NCBI RefSeq assembly: GCF_042665195.1
Contig: NZ_JBHTBW010000046.1
Location: 1-56,327 of the forward strand
Length of the DNA stretch: 56,327 nt
DNA from: Laceyella putida
GTDB lineage: Bacteria > Bacillota > Bacilli > Thermoactinomycetales > Thermoactinomycetaceae
Reading direction: 5' to 3'
Of this stretch, positions 1-8,629 are shown in pieces (within the stretch, counting starts at the first letter, position 1; each line of letters opens with the position of its first letter). The translations under genes were made by a program, and so were the position numbers. Under the pieces are notes generated by a model, which saw nothing but the letters and a program-made list of their open reading frames with translations, searched no databases and was not told the DNA's origin.

Positions 1-188
1 TGAGCCGTTTTGGTTCCAAAAACTGTAGAATAATCATTTTTAAGTAATCTTTCTGCATCAGTCTCATCAAGGAAGGCTTTTGCTGCGTGTCTTATCCGTT
101 CAATTGTCCGACTATTCAGTCATTTTTCCAGAAACCTCTTGCATTATGTAAATTATGCTTGAGGCGGTTCGCCGTGCAGACGTTTCAT
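1..188 (-). other. possible partial or broken gene running off the left edge
   Basis: A very good Shine-Dalgarno (AGGAGGTG, 203-196) stands 7 bases before an ATG at 188 on the minus strand, but that frame stops after 11 codons (MKRLHGEPPQA). A second minus frame is open from about 120 to base 1 and reads a plausible helical peptide (ERIRHAAKAFLDETDAERLL), with no obvious start of its own. Either the short frame is a leader peptide, or one gene is frameshifted near 150. I do not recognise the product. The 200 bases upstream are AT-rich and include TATAAT on the minus strand near 280. Confidence 0.25.
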
Positions 189-409
189 GGAGCTTCACCT
201 CCTATCTTTATCGATTTTTCTTTTTCAACAAAATCGATTCGTTTTCCTCTTTTCCACCTACAAAATCAGCTAAATTATATAAAATCATTTTTTCGGTTTC
301 CGCTCTGACGCCTTATCGCTTTTTCAAGTGCTGTCCAACTCCATCATATCAGCGCATAGAATAGAAAAGGGAGCCTCCAGCGAGCGAGTCCCCCTATGGC
401 ATATAACAT

Positions 410-1084
410 TTAAACGCTGATACCCATTTTGTTCAATCTTGCTTTGACTTCTCTGATCACCCATTCCGCATCTTCCTTATTGTTTACCACATCGATCCGA
501 TCCATATCCACCACAAAGACTTCCGAAGCTTTATAATGATGCTGCACCCAGTCGTCATAGCCAGACCATAACGTGCGGTAGTATTCCACTAGGCTGGGAT
601 CCTGTTCGAACTCGCGTCCACGCATGCTAATCCGTTTCAACACGGTGTCAAAGGAAGCGCTGAGATACACCATCAAGTCGGGAGCTTTTTTGGGCATCCC
701 TTCAATTTCTTCGAGCATGTTGTCAAGTAGCCGTTCATACGCATGGAATTCCAAGTCGTTGATGCGACCCAATCCATTGAGGGTTTTGGCGAAATACCAA
801 TCTTCATAAATGCTGCGGTCCAATACATTTTTTCTGTCGGTTAATGCGCGCTTGATCGCCTTGAATCGCGTATCCAGAAAATGCAATTGCAACAGAAACG
901 GATATCGCATCCGTTCGCTTTCATCTTCAGAAGCGGTATATAACAAGGGAAGCAACGGGTTGTCATCAACAGATTCATAAAACACCTTACTGCCCAACGC
1001 CTCTCCCAATAATGTCGCAACACTGGTTTTTCCCAATCCGATCATCCCACCGACTACAATCACTAGTTCGTCACTCCCTACCAT
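410..1084 (-). CDS. deoxynucleoside kinase (dGK/dAK-type)
   Basis: Predicted to phosphorylate deoxynucleosides (dA, dG or dC) at the 5' position for nucleotide salvage in the cytosol. The Walker A loop GGMIGLGKTS lies near residue 12, the DRS motif (DRSIYED) near 90 and an arginine-rich lid (RGREFEQ) near 155, the order seen in the dCK/dGK family. Length (about 224 aa) is normal. I chose the ATG at 1084 because GAGGTG sits 6 bases upstream; the in-frame GTG at 1093 is part of that ribosome site. It stands alone. Substrate preference cannot be read from the sequence. Confidence 0.9.
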   Translation of the reverse strand: MVGSDELVIVVGGMIGLGKTSVATLLGEALGSKVFYESVDDNPLLPLLYTASEDESERMRYPFLLQLHFLDTRFKAIKRALTDRKNVLDRSIYEDWYFAKTLNGLGRINDLEFHAYERLLDNMLEEIEGMPKKAPDLMVYLSASFDTVLKRISMRGREFEQDPSLVEYYRTLWSGYDDWVQHHYKASEVFVVDMDRIDVVNNKEDAEWVIREVKARLNKMGISV

Positions 1085-1278
1085 CTTGTTCACCTCTAAA
1101 CCAACGTGCTTATATCGGTTAAAAGTCGTTCATTTCATTTGTTATCATAACGGCTATGTAAATAGCAACTCATTGATGATACCATCAATTTAAGCAAAGA
1201 TGCTAGGGAAAAATTTGACGTTTGGATTATTTCGTTCGCTTCAATTGAAACCACGGTTCTTTTCCCATATTCAATCTC

Positions 1279-1470
1279 TTATTTTGGCCAAATGGATTCG
1301 ATGACACGGCCGCCCCTTGATTGTCCCTCTTCATATATTTCTGATTCATCGTCCAAATATCGAGGTTTTAAATCCTCAACATTTCCATCATAGAAAATCA
1401 CATGATATCCTTCCCCCGGCTCTTGGGGGTCCTTCTTACTTTTTTGTTTGCGAAACATTATCGTACGCAT
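1279..1470 (-). CDS. small hypothetical protein
   Basis: A 63-residue (or 59-residue, ATG 1458) acidic protein with a basic N-terminus (FRKQKSKK) followed by a soluble region rich in D, E and Y. No family is recognised and no membrane segment is present. No clear ribosome site precedes either ATG, which lowers confidence. It lies on the same strand as the upstream kinase but is separated from it by about 200 bases. Confidence 0.35.
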   Translation of the reverse strand: MRTIMFRKQKSKKDPQEPGEGYHVIFYDGNVEDLKPRYLDDESEIYEEGQSRGGRVIESIWPK

Positions 1471-1748
1471 TCAACGTTGGTTGAACCCAGATTTGTTGTG
1501 CATTGAAGGAGCATGCACCGATATAGGTTTTCTTTTAACTATCCTTATTGACAATCTTCATGCTTTTGTGGATTTAAAGGTGGAACATCATCAGGTTACC
1601 CTGGATCCCTGTTCTCGTTCATTAACGTTTGACATTGTTTAGCGGTGCCCACAAATATCGGCATGATTAGAAGGAAAAATGGGTAAATTTTATAATAATA
1701 CGAATTTTGCTGATGGTAAGAAAATATTTTGCAAAAGCAGGTGAATGG

Positions 1749-2147
1749 ATGGATAGAGACTTTATGCTAGGAATTTTAGTTTTAGGAATCGTTTTAATAT
1801 CCGCTGTCACTGTTGTTGTACTACCAAAGCTAAAGAAGAAACAACAACCCAATCATCATGATCCTTATATTAATCAATATAATCAGCCAAATCCAGGAGT
1901 TATAGATGCTGATCACATAACAAGTGATACCGGAAGCGATTCCAGTTAATCAGGTTGATCCTCCAGAAAAGCAAAGTGAGTGAAGTAAAACTATCTTCCC
2001 TCCGTTAACTGAGGAGAGGTACTTGGCTTCATACAAGGAGTGTCGGGCAGAAGGTGTTGAAACCTTGTTACTGCAGAAAGGGGATACCGTATCCACTTTG
2101 GAAATCATTGAAATAATACTGTATAAACAAAAGGGCAGGGGTGTATA
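1749..2147 (+). pseudogene. small membrane-anchored protein, probably frameshifted
   Basis: The ATG at 1749 follows AGGTGA by 4 bases and opens a 66-residue frame: a short N-terminus, one hydrophobic helix (about residues 6-26), a Lys-rich stop-transfer (LPKLKKKQQ) and an Asn/Pro/Gln-rich tail, ending at 1949. A different frame then continues in protein-like sequence (IPEAIPVNQVDPPEKQSE, one TGA near 1980, then FPPLTEERYLASYKECRAEG through to the stop at 2147). The simplest reading is one gene of about 130 codons with a frameshift near 1927 and a nonsense codon. The 66-residue protein alone is the alternative. The family is not recognised. Confidence 0.4.
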
Positions 2148-2163
2148 AACCCTGCCCTATTTG
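2132..2163 (+). terminator. hairpin after the small membrane protein gene
   Basis: A 9-bp perfect stem (AGGGCAGGG / CCCTGCCCT, loop of 9) is followed by the weak T tract ATTTGG. It ends the unit that begins near 1749. Bases 2164-2350 hold no gene that I can see. Confidence 0.55.
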
Positions 2164-2350
2164 GTAGGAGTCTGTTGTATTTTGTCTCATCATTCACGTG
2201 GATTCCATTTAGCCAAGCGTTGCGCAATGGCAAGACCGAGGGTTCAAGCACGCATGTTATTGCTGTGCCGACAGATTTTATCGATCTAACGATTTATTAT
2301 AACCACATTTCAGCTGAGCACACAATATGACTGGAATATTGCTGATTGGC

Positions 2351-2387
2351 AAAAAGCCCTCCGCTCGATGTTTATCGACGGAAGGCC
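2351..2387 (-). terminator. terminator of the acyl-CoA catabolic operon
   Basis: On the minus strand a GC-rich stem (about 12 bp with one bulged G, loop AAAC) runs from 2387 to 2356 and is followed by TTTTT (2355-2351). It lies 10 bases past the stop codon of the last gene in the leftward operon. Confidence 0.8.
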
Positions 2388-2397
2388 TGTCAACGGG

Positions 2398-3177
2398 TTA
2401 CTGCCCCTTAAAGTGCGGCTTTCTTTTTTCCCGGAACGCGGAGACCCCTTCTTGGTGATCGTAAGAGGTGACCATCAGCGCTTGGGTAGCCCGCTCCATC
2501 TCCAAGATATCTGCCAGGTCGCCCAAAAGGGCACGGTTGGCGATTCGCTTGATCTTGCCATATACCGCAGTGGGGCCATTGGCCAGTTTGCGGGCCAAGG
2601 CAATTGCTTCCGATTCCAGTTGCTCAAGCGGAACGACATGATTTACCATTCCCCACGCCTCCGCTTTGGCGGCGCTGATGGGTTCTGCCGTGAACAACAA
2701 TTCTTTGGCCCGATACAATCCCAGCGTGCGGGGGAGAAAGAAAAGACCACCACCATCGGAAATCAGGCCCACTTGGGCAAAACTGAGCGCAAATCGACTC
2801 TCTGCCGCCGCCATGATCATGTCGCACGCCATCGCCAAACAAACCCCCGCTCCGGCGGCATAACCATGAACCACGGCAAGCAACGGTTTTTCCAAACTCG
2901 TCATTTGCTCAATCAAGCCATTCAGAATCCCGATATGATCATAATATTCTTTAGCACTAGCCTGTCCCATTTGTTTCACATCGCCCCCGGCGGAAAATGA
3001 TCTTCCGGCTCCACGGATGACGATGCAGCGTATGTTCTCATCCTGCTCGGCTTTTTGCAACGCTTCCTGCAAGCCGAGTAACATTTCTTTGCTGAAGGCA
3101 TTTAACACTTCCGGGCGGTTTAATGTCAAGACCATCACCCGGTCATCGATGTCCATCAACAGATGTTCGTTTGCCAT
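2398..3177 (-). CDS. enoyl-CoA hydratase/isomerase family protein (last gene of operon)
   Basis: Crotonase-fold enzyme expected to hydrate or isomerise enoyl-CoA. The oxyanion-hole motifs are present: SFSAGGDVKQM near residue 60 and HGYAAGAGVCLAMACDM near 105. A glutamate usual in classical hydratases at the second catalytic position is hard to assign (LISDGGGLFFLPR), as in PaaG-like isomerases, so isomerase activity is possible. Length of about 259 aa is normal. The ATG at 3177 follows AAAGGTGG; a GTG at 3189 is the alternative. It lies 51 bases after the acyl-CoA ligase and is the final cistron. Confidence 0.85.
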   Translation of the reverse strand: MANEHLLMDIDDRVMVLTLNRPEVLNAFSKEMLLGLQEALQKAEQDENIRCIVIRGAGRSFSAGGDVKQMGQASAKEYYDHIGILNGLIEQMTSLEKPLLAVVHGYAAGAGVCLAMACDMIMAAAESRFALSFAQVGLISDGGGLFFLPRTLGLYRAKELLFTAEPISAAKAEAWGMVNHVVPLEQLESEAIALARKLANGPTAVYGKIKRIANRALLGDLADILEMERATQALMVTSYDHQEGVSAFREKRKPHFKGQ

Positions 3178-3228
3178 TTCCTTTTCCACCTTTCGTACTC
3201 ATTAGCCATATTGCTCGTTTCCTCACGT

Positions 3229-4899
3229 TTATGAATTTTTGAATTCCTTTTCCTGCAATACGCGCCACAAGATCTTGCCTGTGCTCGTCATCGGCAACGT
3301 GGAAACGAATTCGATGCTCTTCGGGCACTTGTAAGCGGCCATCCGTTCCCTGGCCCATTCAATGATCGCCTCTTTGTCCGCCCCACCCGCGACTTGATCC
3401 CGCAGGATAATATAGGCTTTCACTGCTTCCCCGCTTCTCCCATCCGGCATGCCGACAACACAAACTTGTTGGATGGCTGGATGCTGGTATAAAATCGACT
3501 CCACTTCTGTCGGCCACACCTTAAATCCGGATACGTTAATCATCCGCTTTAACCGATCCACGATGAAAAAATACCCTTCCTCATCGTACTGCGCAATATC
3601 CCCTGTACGGAAAAAACGCTTCCCTCCGATCGTGATAAACGATTTCTCCGTCTCTTCCGGCCGCCCCCAATATCCTTGGAAAACTTGGGGCCCGTGAACC
3701 ACCAGCTCTCCTTCCTCTCCCGCGCCCAGTTCCCGTCCACTCTCAACGTCGATAATTCGCGCATCCACATCAAAAGATGGAATGCCCATGCATTGCAACT
3801 TTGGTCTTCCCGGAGGATTAAAGTGACTATGCGACATGGTTTCCGTAAGCCCGTAACCTTCTACGTAGCGCAAATGGGTCAACTCATACAACTTTTCGCC
3901 CACCGCTTTCGGAAGCGAGGCCCCGCCCCCGCCTATGAAGAGAAGCGAATCCAATCGCTCAGCGGTCAACGTCGGTTGCGCCAGAAAGTCAACCAGCATC
4001 GTGCTGATATTGATCCAATGGGTGCAACGGTACTGTTCGATCCATTCCGCGGCCAATTCCCTGTTCCATCGCGTCATGATCACCATGGTTCCACCGTTTA
4101 AAATCGGGGCATGCATCGAATGAACCATGCCCGTTACGTGAAAGAAAGGCAAGCATGACAATGAAACCGTATCGGAGGTGAGGCTTGCCCATGTCTGGGC
4201 GCCAAAAATATTGGCTTGGACTGTCCTGTGCGAATGAATACAGCCTTTTGGTTTCCCCGTTGTGCCTGATGTATAGGGAAGAACCGCCAAGTCATCCGCA
4301 CGCACTTGGCGTTCCTCGGGTTTAAGGCGAGCGGATAACACTTCTCTCCAACTTGTCACCCCTTGCTCGGTGAAGGATTGTGGTGGCAACTGCACTTCTT
4401 TGGGCCACGATGTCGATGGAGATCGTTCCGGATTGGCGTATTCGGAGTAGGAAGCCATGATCAGGTGTTTCAAGCTTCCCCGTTTCAATAGAGGAAGCGC
4501 TTGGCTTGCCAGCTCTTGGCCAACAAACGCCGCCTCCACCTGACAATCCTGGACGAAAAACGCCAGCTCGTCTGTTTTGTTCATGGGATTGATGGGAACC
4601 ACCACCGCCCCGATCCGCAGGATGGCGTAGTAGGCCACAACAAACTGCGGGGAGTTTTGCATATAAATGGCAACCCGATCTCCCTGTTTCACTTTCAGCC
4701 GCTCTGCCAGGAAGCCGGCTACCCGCTCCACTTGATCCGTTATTTCCCGGTAAGTTAACACGCCTCCGTAATAAATCACCGCGGGTTTGTCCGGATATCT
4801 TCTCGCCGCAACAAACAAATTGTCATCAATCGGGGTACACGGTACCGTCAATGTTTTGGGAAGCAACGGTGGCCAATGCGCAAAATGTTTGGATAACAT
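3229..4899 (-). CDS. acyl-CoA synthetase (AMP-forming, class I adenylate-forming)
   Basis: Activates a carboxylic acid to its CoA thioester through an acyl-adenylate. The AMP-binding signature YTSGTTGKPKG is at residues 209-219, the GYGLTE motif near 355, the GD..YDEEGYFFIVDR hinge region near 430-445, and the C-terminal lysine in PMTSTGKILWR near 545. The 556-residue length fits medium/long-chain ligases. The ATG at 4899 follows GGGAGGAG. It is the seventh gene of the leftward operon, 58 bases after the FadE-like gene. It supplies the CoA ester used by the other enzymes; substrate chain length cannot be told. Confidence 0.92.
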   Translation of the reverse strand: MLSKHFAHWPPLLPKTLTVPCTPIDDNLFVAARRYPDKPAVIYYGGVLTYREITDQVERVAGFLAERLKVKQGDRVAIYMQNSPQFVVAYYAILRIGAVVVPINPMNKTDELAFFVQDCQVEAAFVGQELASQALPLLKRGSLKHLIMASYSEYANPERSPSTSWPKEVQLPPQSFTEQGVTSWREVLSARLKPEERQVRADDLAVLPYTSGTTGKPKGCIHSHRTVQANIFGAQTWASLTSDTVSLSCLPFFHVTGMVHSMHAPILNGGTMVIMTRWNRELAAEWIEQYRCTHWINISTMLVDFLAQPTLTAERLDSLLFIGGGGASLPKAVGEKLYELTHLRYVEGYGLTETMSHSHFNPPGRPKLQCMGIPSFDVDARIIDVESGRELGAGEEGELVVHGPQVFQGYWGRPEETEKSFITIGGKRFFRTGDIAQYDEEGYFFIVDRLKRMINVSGFKVWPTEVESILYQHPAIQQVCVVGMPDGRSGEAVKAYIILRDQVAGGADKEAIIEWARERMAAYKCPKSIEFVSTLPMTSTGKILWRVLQEKEFKNS

Positions 4900-4957
4900 C
4901 TTTCTCCTCCCAATCCGTTTGACTTATTGGCGTGGCAAATCGCCTGCAATCTGACTA

Positions 4958-6697
4958 TCAATTAACGGCATATTCCCCCAACTGGGTCAACTCTTCGGCC
5001 AACTTTTTCCGCTGTTCAGCCATTCCCGCCAGATGATATTGACCAGCGTCTTTTTGCAACATGGTCAACATGTCGCTTTCCACCTGCCTGTCGTTTGCGA
5101 GCAAACCAATCAACCTGCGGACAATCCCTTCGCTTTGCACGAGAGCCTCTTCCGCAAACGTCCGCGCCAACTCGGCTGATCGCCCCATCCAGCCCAACTT
5201 GTCGGCCCTTAACTCCGCTGATTCAACTGCATATAAGATAATTCCCAAGTCCGCCAGTTTCATCAGCACTTCTTGTCTTGAATTGAGCCCCGATCCATAT
5301 GCTTCCCGCGCCAGTCCGCACATCACAAGAAACCAACGCCGGATGATAGAAGTTATCCCTTGTCCCTCCGACAACGTCCCTCCCGATTTCCATTCAGCCT
5401 GCGCCTGTTCGATGGCCACCTCAAGCGCGAGTTGCCCTTTACCCGATTTTTTGAACAAAAAGTCAGGGATCAAAAGCCGATTAATTTCGTTCGTCCCCTC
5501 AAATATGCGATTAATCCGCGAATCCCGGTACATCTGTTCAATGCGGTAATCGCGCATGAACCCATACCCACCGTGAAGCTGGAGCACTTCATCCACCACC
5601 TGATCCAACGTCTCTGATCCAAACACTTTGCAAGCGGCGCATTCGATGGCGTATTCACTTAGCGCCGCCACCACGTTGGCTGGATCGGTCTCCTTGTCCA
5701 CATCGGCAAGCACATTTTCCAACAACCCCGCCGTGCGGTAATGGAGCGATTCCGCCGCAAAAACGCGCGATGCCATGACGGCGATTTTCTCCTGCGTAGC
5801 CGCAAAAGAAGCAAGGGAACGATTAAATTGCCTGCGCTCCTTCGTATAGGACAAAGCCAGTTCCAAAGCCAACTTGGCTGAACCCGTACAGGCGAATCCA
5901 AGGTTAAACCGTCCCAGATTAAGAACCGTAAAGGCGATGAGATGCCCTTTGCCCACTTCCCCCAACACGTTCTCCACCGGCACTCGGCAATCTTCCAAAT
6001 AGACGGAGCGGGTGGAAGAACCGTGAATGCCCATTTTCTTTTCTTCCGGTCCCAATGACAGCCCCGGAAAATCTTTCTCCACAATAAAAGCCGTAAACTG
6101 GCTTCCGTTCACCTTGGCATAAACGATGAAAGTTTGCGCAAAACCGGCGTTGGTGATCCACTGCTTTGTCCCGTTCAGCAAATAGTGGGAGCCATCCTCC
6201 GTTAAAACCGCCGTCGTTTTGATCCCGAGTGCGTCAGAACCGGAAGTGGGCTCGGTCAGGCAATAAGCGCCTAAATATTCCCCCGATGCCAATTTTGGCA
6301 AATAGGTGGCCTTTTGCTGCTCTGTTCCGAAATAAGTGATGGGCAGTGTGGCAATACAGGTATGGTTAGAGTGAGCCACCCCGTACGATCCGGAGCGGCC
6401 CAGCGCCTCACCCACCACTCCCTTGGTGATCTTGTCCAATCCCAATCCGCCGTATGATACCGGGATACTGTGGGCGAGCAAGCCCAATTCACCCGCTTTA
6501 CGCAATAATTGAACCATTAGCCCCTCTTTTTGTTGTTCAATCTCCTCCATCCGCGGCACCACTTCATTCTCCACAAACCCCTTGGCAGTGCGGGCAATCA
6601 TGCGATGTTCCTCCGACAATGCCTCTGGCGTAAACAATGCGTCTGGCGACGCGGGTTCCACCAGGAAAGAACCCCCGGCCACCTTCCCCTGTTCCAT
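4958..6697 (-). CDS. fadE: acyl-CoA dehydrogenase, FadE-like with C-terminal extension
   Basis: Flavoprotein expected to form the trans-2 double bond of acyl-CoA. Signature stretches are LTEPTSGSDA and GTKQWITNAG (FAD/substrate region, about residues 155-190), a helical C-domain with YTKERRQFN, QLHGGYGFM and the catalytic base in RIFEGTNEI. The extra C-terminal 170 residues match the long architecture of Bacillus FadE (about 590 aa). The ATG at 6697 follows GGGGAGAG; an upstream in-frame ATG at 6718 has poorer spacing. It sits 27 bases after the APH kinase gene. No ETF genes are in the window, so electrons must leave through ETF encoded elsewhere. Confidence 0.9.
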   Translation of the reverse strand: MEQGKVAGGSFLVEPASPDALFTPEALSEEHRMIARTAKGFVENEVVPRMEEIEQQKEGLMVQLLRKAGELGLLAHSIPVSYGGLGLDKITKGVVGEALGRSGSYGVAHSNHTCIATLPITYFGTEQQKATYLPKLASGEYLGAYCLTEPTSGSDALGIKTTAVLTEDGSHYLLNGTKQWITNAGFAQTFIVYAKVNGSQFTAFIVEKDFPGLSLGPEEKKMGIHGSSTRSVYLEDCRVPVENVLGEVGKGHLIAFTVLNLGRFNLGFACTGSAKLALELALSYTKERRQFNRSLASFAATQEKIAVMASRVFAAESLHYRTAGLLENVLADVDKETDPANVVAALSEYAIECAACKVFGSETLDQVVDEVLQLHGGYGFMRDYRIEQMYRDSRINRIFEGTNEINRLLIPDFLFKKSGKGQLALEVAIEQAQAEWKSGGTLSEGQGITSIIRRWFLVMCGLAREAYGSGLNSRQEVLMKLADLGIILYAVESAELRADKLGWMGRSAELARTFAEEALVQSEGIVRRLIGLLANDRQVESDMLTMLQKDAGQYHLAGMAEQRKKLAEELTQLGEYAVN

Positions 6698-6724
6698 CGC
6701 TCTCTCCCCTTTCAACACATCCCA

Positions 6725-7780
6725 TCAGCCGCGCTCAGCATATTGTCTGGCCAGTTGGATCAACGCACGCACCATCTCTCCCAGTCTGGCAAAACGCTCA
6801 TCTTGCGTTTGCCCACGCTTCCAGCGGTAATAAATCTGCTGGCAAATGACCGCCAGCTTAAAATAAGCAAAAGTCAGATAATACTCGATATAAGAAAAGT
6901 CACGCCCGCTTTTCTTCGCATAATCCTCCATCATTTGCTCCCGGGTCATAAAACCGGGAAGCACGGTAACCGGAGGTTGGCCAAAAGCCTTCTTCAGGAA
7001 ATCCGGGTCCCCTTCTTCCACCCAATAACTCATGGCACAAGCCACATCGGCCAGCGGGTCGCCGACAGTGGCCATTTCCCAATCAAACAGCCCCACCAAT
7101 CCAGTGAGCTCCGGATCAAACATGGCATTATTCAGTTTATAGTCATAATGGATGATGGTGGGCTCAGGGGATGGCGGAACCCGGTTGGCCAACTGCCTGG
7201 TCACCGTCTCCACTCCGGGGATGTCGTCTGTTTTCGCCCGGTCATACCGCCGTATCCATCCCTCCACCTGCCGCCTTAAAAATCCTTCCGGCCGGCTGAG
7301 GTCACCCATTCCCGCTTCCTGATAAGGGATATCGTGAAGCCGAACCAGGGCATCCACAAACATCTCCGACAAATGGCGGCATTTCTCCATCGTCGGTGTG
7401 TACCCATGGGGAAAAGAAGTGTCCAAGACGACTCCTGTTTTCCGTTCCATCAGGAAAAAGGGGGCTCCCACCACCTCTTGTTCCCCGCTGTAAACCAGTG
7501 GCATGGGTGCAAGGGGAAACACAGGGTGCACCCGCTTCAAAACTTGGAATTCCCGCTCCATATCATGGGCTTTGGGAGCGATGGGCCCCTTGGGAGGACG
7601 CCGCAACACCGCTTCCCAACTTCCCACGCGCACCAGGTAGGTCAAATTGGAATGGCCCGCGGCAAATTGCTCGATTTCCACTACGGCGTCTTCCAGTTCA
7701 AAATGCGTCCGCAAAAAACGCGCTAACTTGCTCGCATCCAACTCTTCCCCTTTACGCACAGGAATGGTTTCCCTTGGCAT
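6725..7780 (-). CDS. APH-fold phosphotransferase, like the N-terminal kinase half of ACAD10/ACAD11
   Basis: Predicted small-molecule kinase of the aminoglycoside phosphotransferase fold. The nucleotide loop AGHSNLTY is at 41-48 and LRRPPKG near 60. The catalytic loop HYDYKLNN is at 211-218 (Asp213, Asn218), and the metal-binding Asp233 is in LFDWE. The wording of these motifs (SNLTYL, LRRPP, HYDYKLNN, DWE..T.GDPLAD) follows the kinase domains of ACAD10/ACAD11 and related bacterial stand-alone proteins rather than antibiotic kinases. An ACAD11-like dehydrogenase is encoded at the head of the same operon, so a phosphorylated hydroxyacyl-CoA intermediate is the likely role (inference). The ATG follows AAGGGGG. 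Resistance to aminoglycosides is not implied. Confidence 0.85.
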   Translation of the reverse strand: MPRETIPVRKGEELDASKLARFLRTHFELEDAVVEIEQFAAGHSNLTYLVRVGSWEAVLRRPPKGPIAPKAHDMEREFQVLKRVHPVFPLAPMPLVYSGEQEVVGAPFFLMERKTGVVLDTSFPHGYTPTMEKCRHLSEMFVDALVRLHDIPYQEAGMGDLSRPEGFLRRQVEGWIRRYDRAKTDDIPGVETVTRQLANRVPPSPEPTIIHYDYKLNNAMFDPELTGLVGLFDWEMATVGDPLADVACAMSYWVEEGDPDFLKKAFGQPPVTVLPGFMTREQMMEDYAKKSGRDFSYIEYYLTFAYFKLAVICQQIYYRWKRGQTQDERFARLGEMVRALIQLARQYAERG

Positions 7781-7846
7781 TTTCCGTAACCCCCTTCACT
7801 TTCGTATTGACTTCGTCCCGCATCTTAATCAATCGCAATCCACCCT

Positions 7847-8629
7847 TCACCGATGGCGAAAAACGGGCTTGCGCTTCTCAAGAAAAGCTTGCACCCCTTC
7901 TTTAACATCCTCAGTCTGAAATATTTCCTCGAACAACTCCGCTTCCAGCTCGATTCCTTCCGACAGCGGCACTTCCAAGCCCCGGTCAACAGCCCGTTTG
8001 ATCCGCGACAAAGATTGCAGGGAGGTTTCTTTCCATTTGCCGGCCCATTTGAGTCCCTCTCCCAGTCCCGTTCCGGTTGGCACCACCGCGTTGACAAGAC
8101 CGATGTTTAAGGCGTGACCGGCACTGACCGGTTCACCGTTGAACATCAGTTCTTTGGCTCTTCCCGCACCGACCAAACGCGGCAGGCGTTGCGTACCTCC
8201 GCTTCCCGGAAAGATGCCCAACTTGATTTCAGGGAGTCCGATTTGCACATGCTCCTCCGCAATGCGCACATCACAAGCGAGGGCCAATTCACATCCGCCG
8301 CCAAGGGTCAAGCCATTCAATACGGCGATGGTCGGTTTCGGCAAACTGTCGATACGGTTGAATGCCTGATGGGCCTCCATCACTTTCTTTTTCATCTCGC
8401 GATTTCCGATCATTTGGGGAAACTCTTTAATATCCGCACCCGCCACAAACGCCCGTTCACCCGCCCCTGTCACAATGGCCACAACAATCGAGTCATCCTG
8501 TTCGATCTCAAGAAAAGATCGCTCCAATTCCCGAAACACTTGTTGGTTCAACACGTTGAGCGGTGGATGGTCAATCGTTACAATGGCAATGCCGTCTCGT
8601 TTCTCCAGGTGGACTCGCTCATTCACCAC
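7847..8629 (-). CDS. enoyl-CoA hydratase (crotonase)
   Basis: Hydrates trans-2-enoyl-CoA to 3-hydroxyacyl-CoA. The oxyanion-hole segments AFVAGADIKEF and NGLTLGGGCELALACD are present, and the two catalytic glutamates are in LPEIKLGIFPGSGGTQRLPR, so this is a canonical hydratase. Length is 260 aa. I chose the GTG at 8629 because AAAAGGGG lies 7 bases upstream; it overlaps the stop of the 3-hydroxyacyl-CoA dehydrogenase gene by 11 bases, which indicates coupled translation. Longer in-frame starts would intrude far into the neighbour. Confidence 0.9.
   Translation of the reverse strand: MVNERVHLEKRDGIAIVTIDHPPLNVLNQQVFRELERSFLEIEQDDSIVVAIVTGAGERAFVAGADIKEFPQMIGNREMKKKVMEAHQAFNRIDSLPKPTIAVLNGLTLGGGCELALACDVRIAEEHVQIGLPEIKLGIFPGSGGTQRLPRLVGAGRAKELMFNGEPVSAGHALNIGLVNAVVPTGTGLGEGLKWAGKWKETSLQSLSRIKRAVDRGLEVPLSEGIELEAELFEEIFQTEDVKEGVQAFLEKRKPVFRHR

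Noticed and set aside
6725..7780. Aminoglycoside resistance kinase
   Set aside because: The fold is shared, but the motif wording and operon context match acyl-CoA metabolism kinases, not antibiotic-modifying enzymes.
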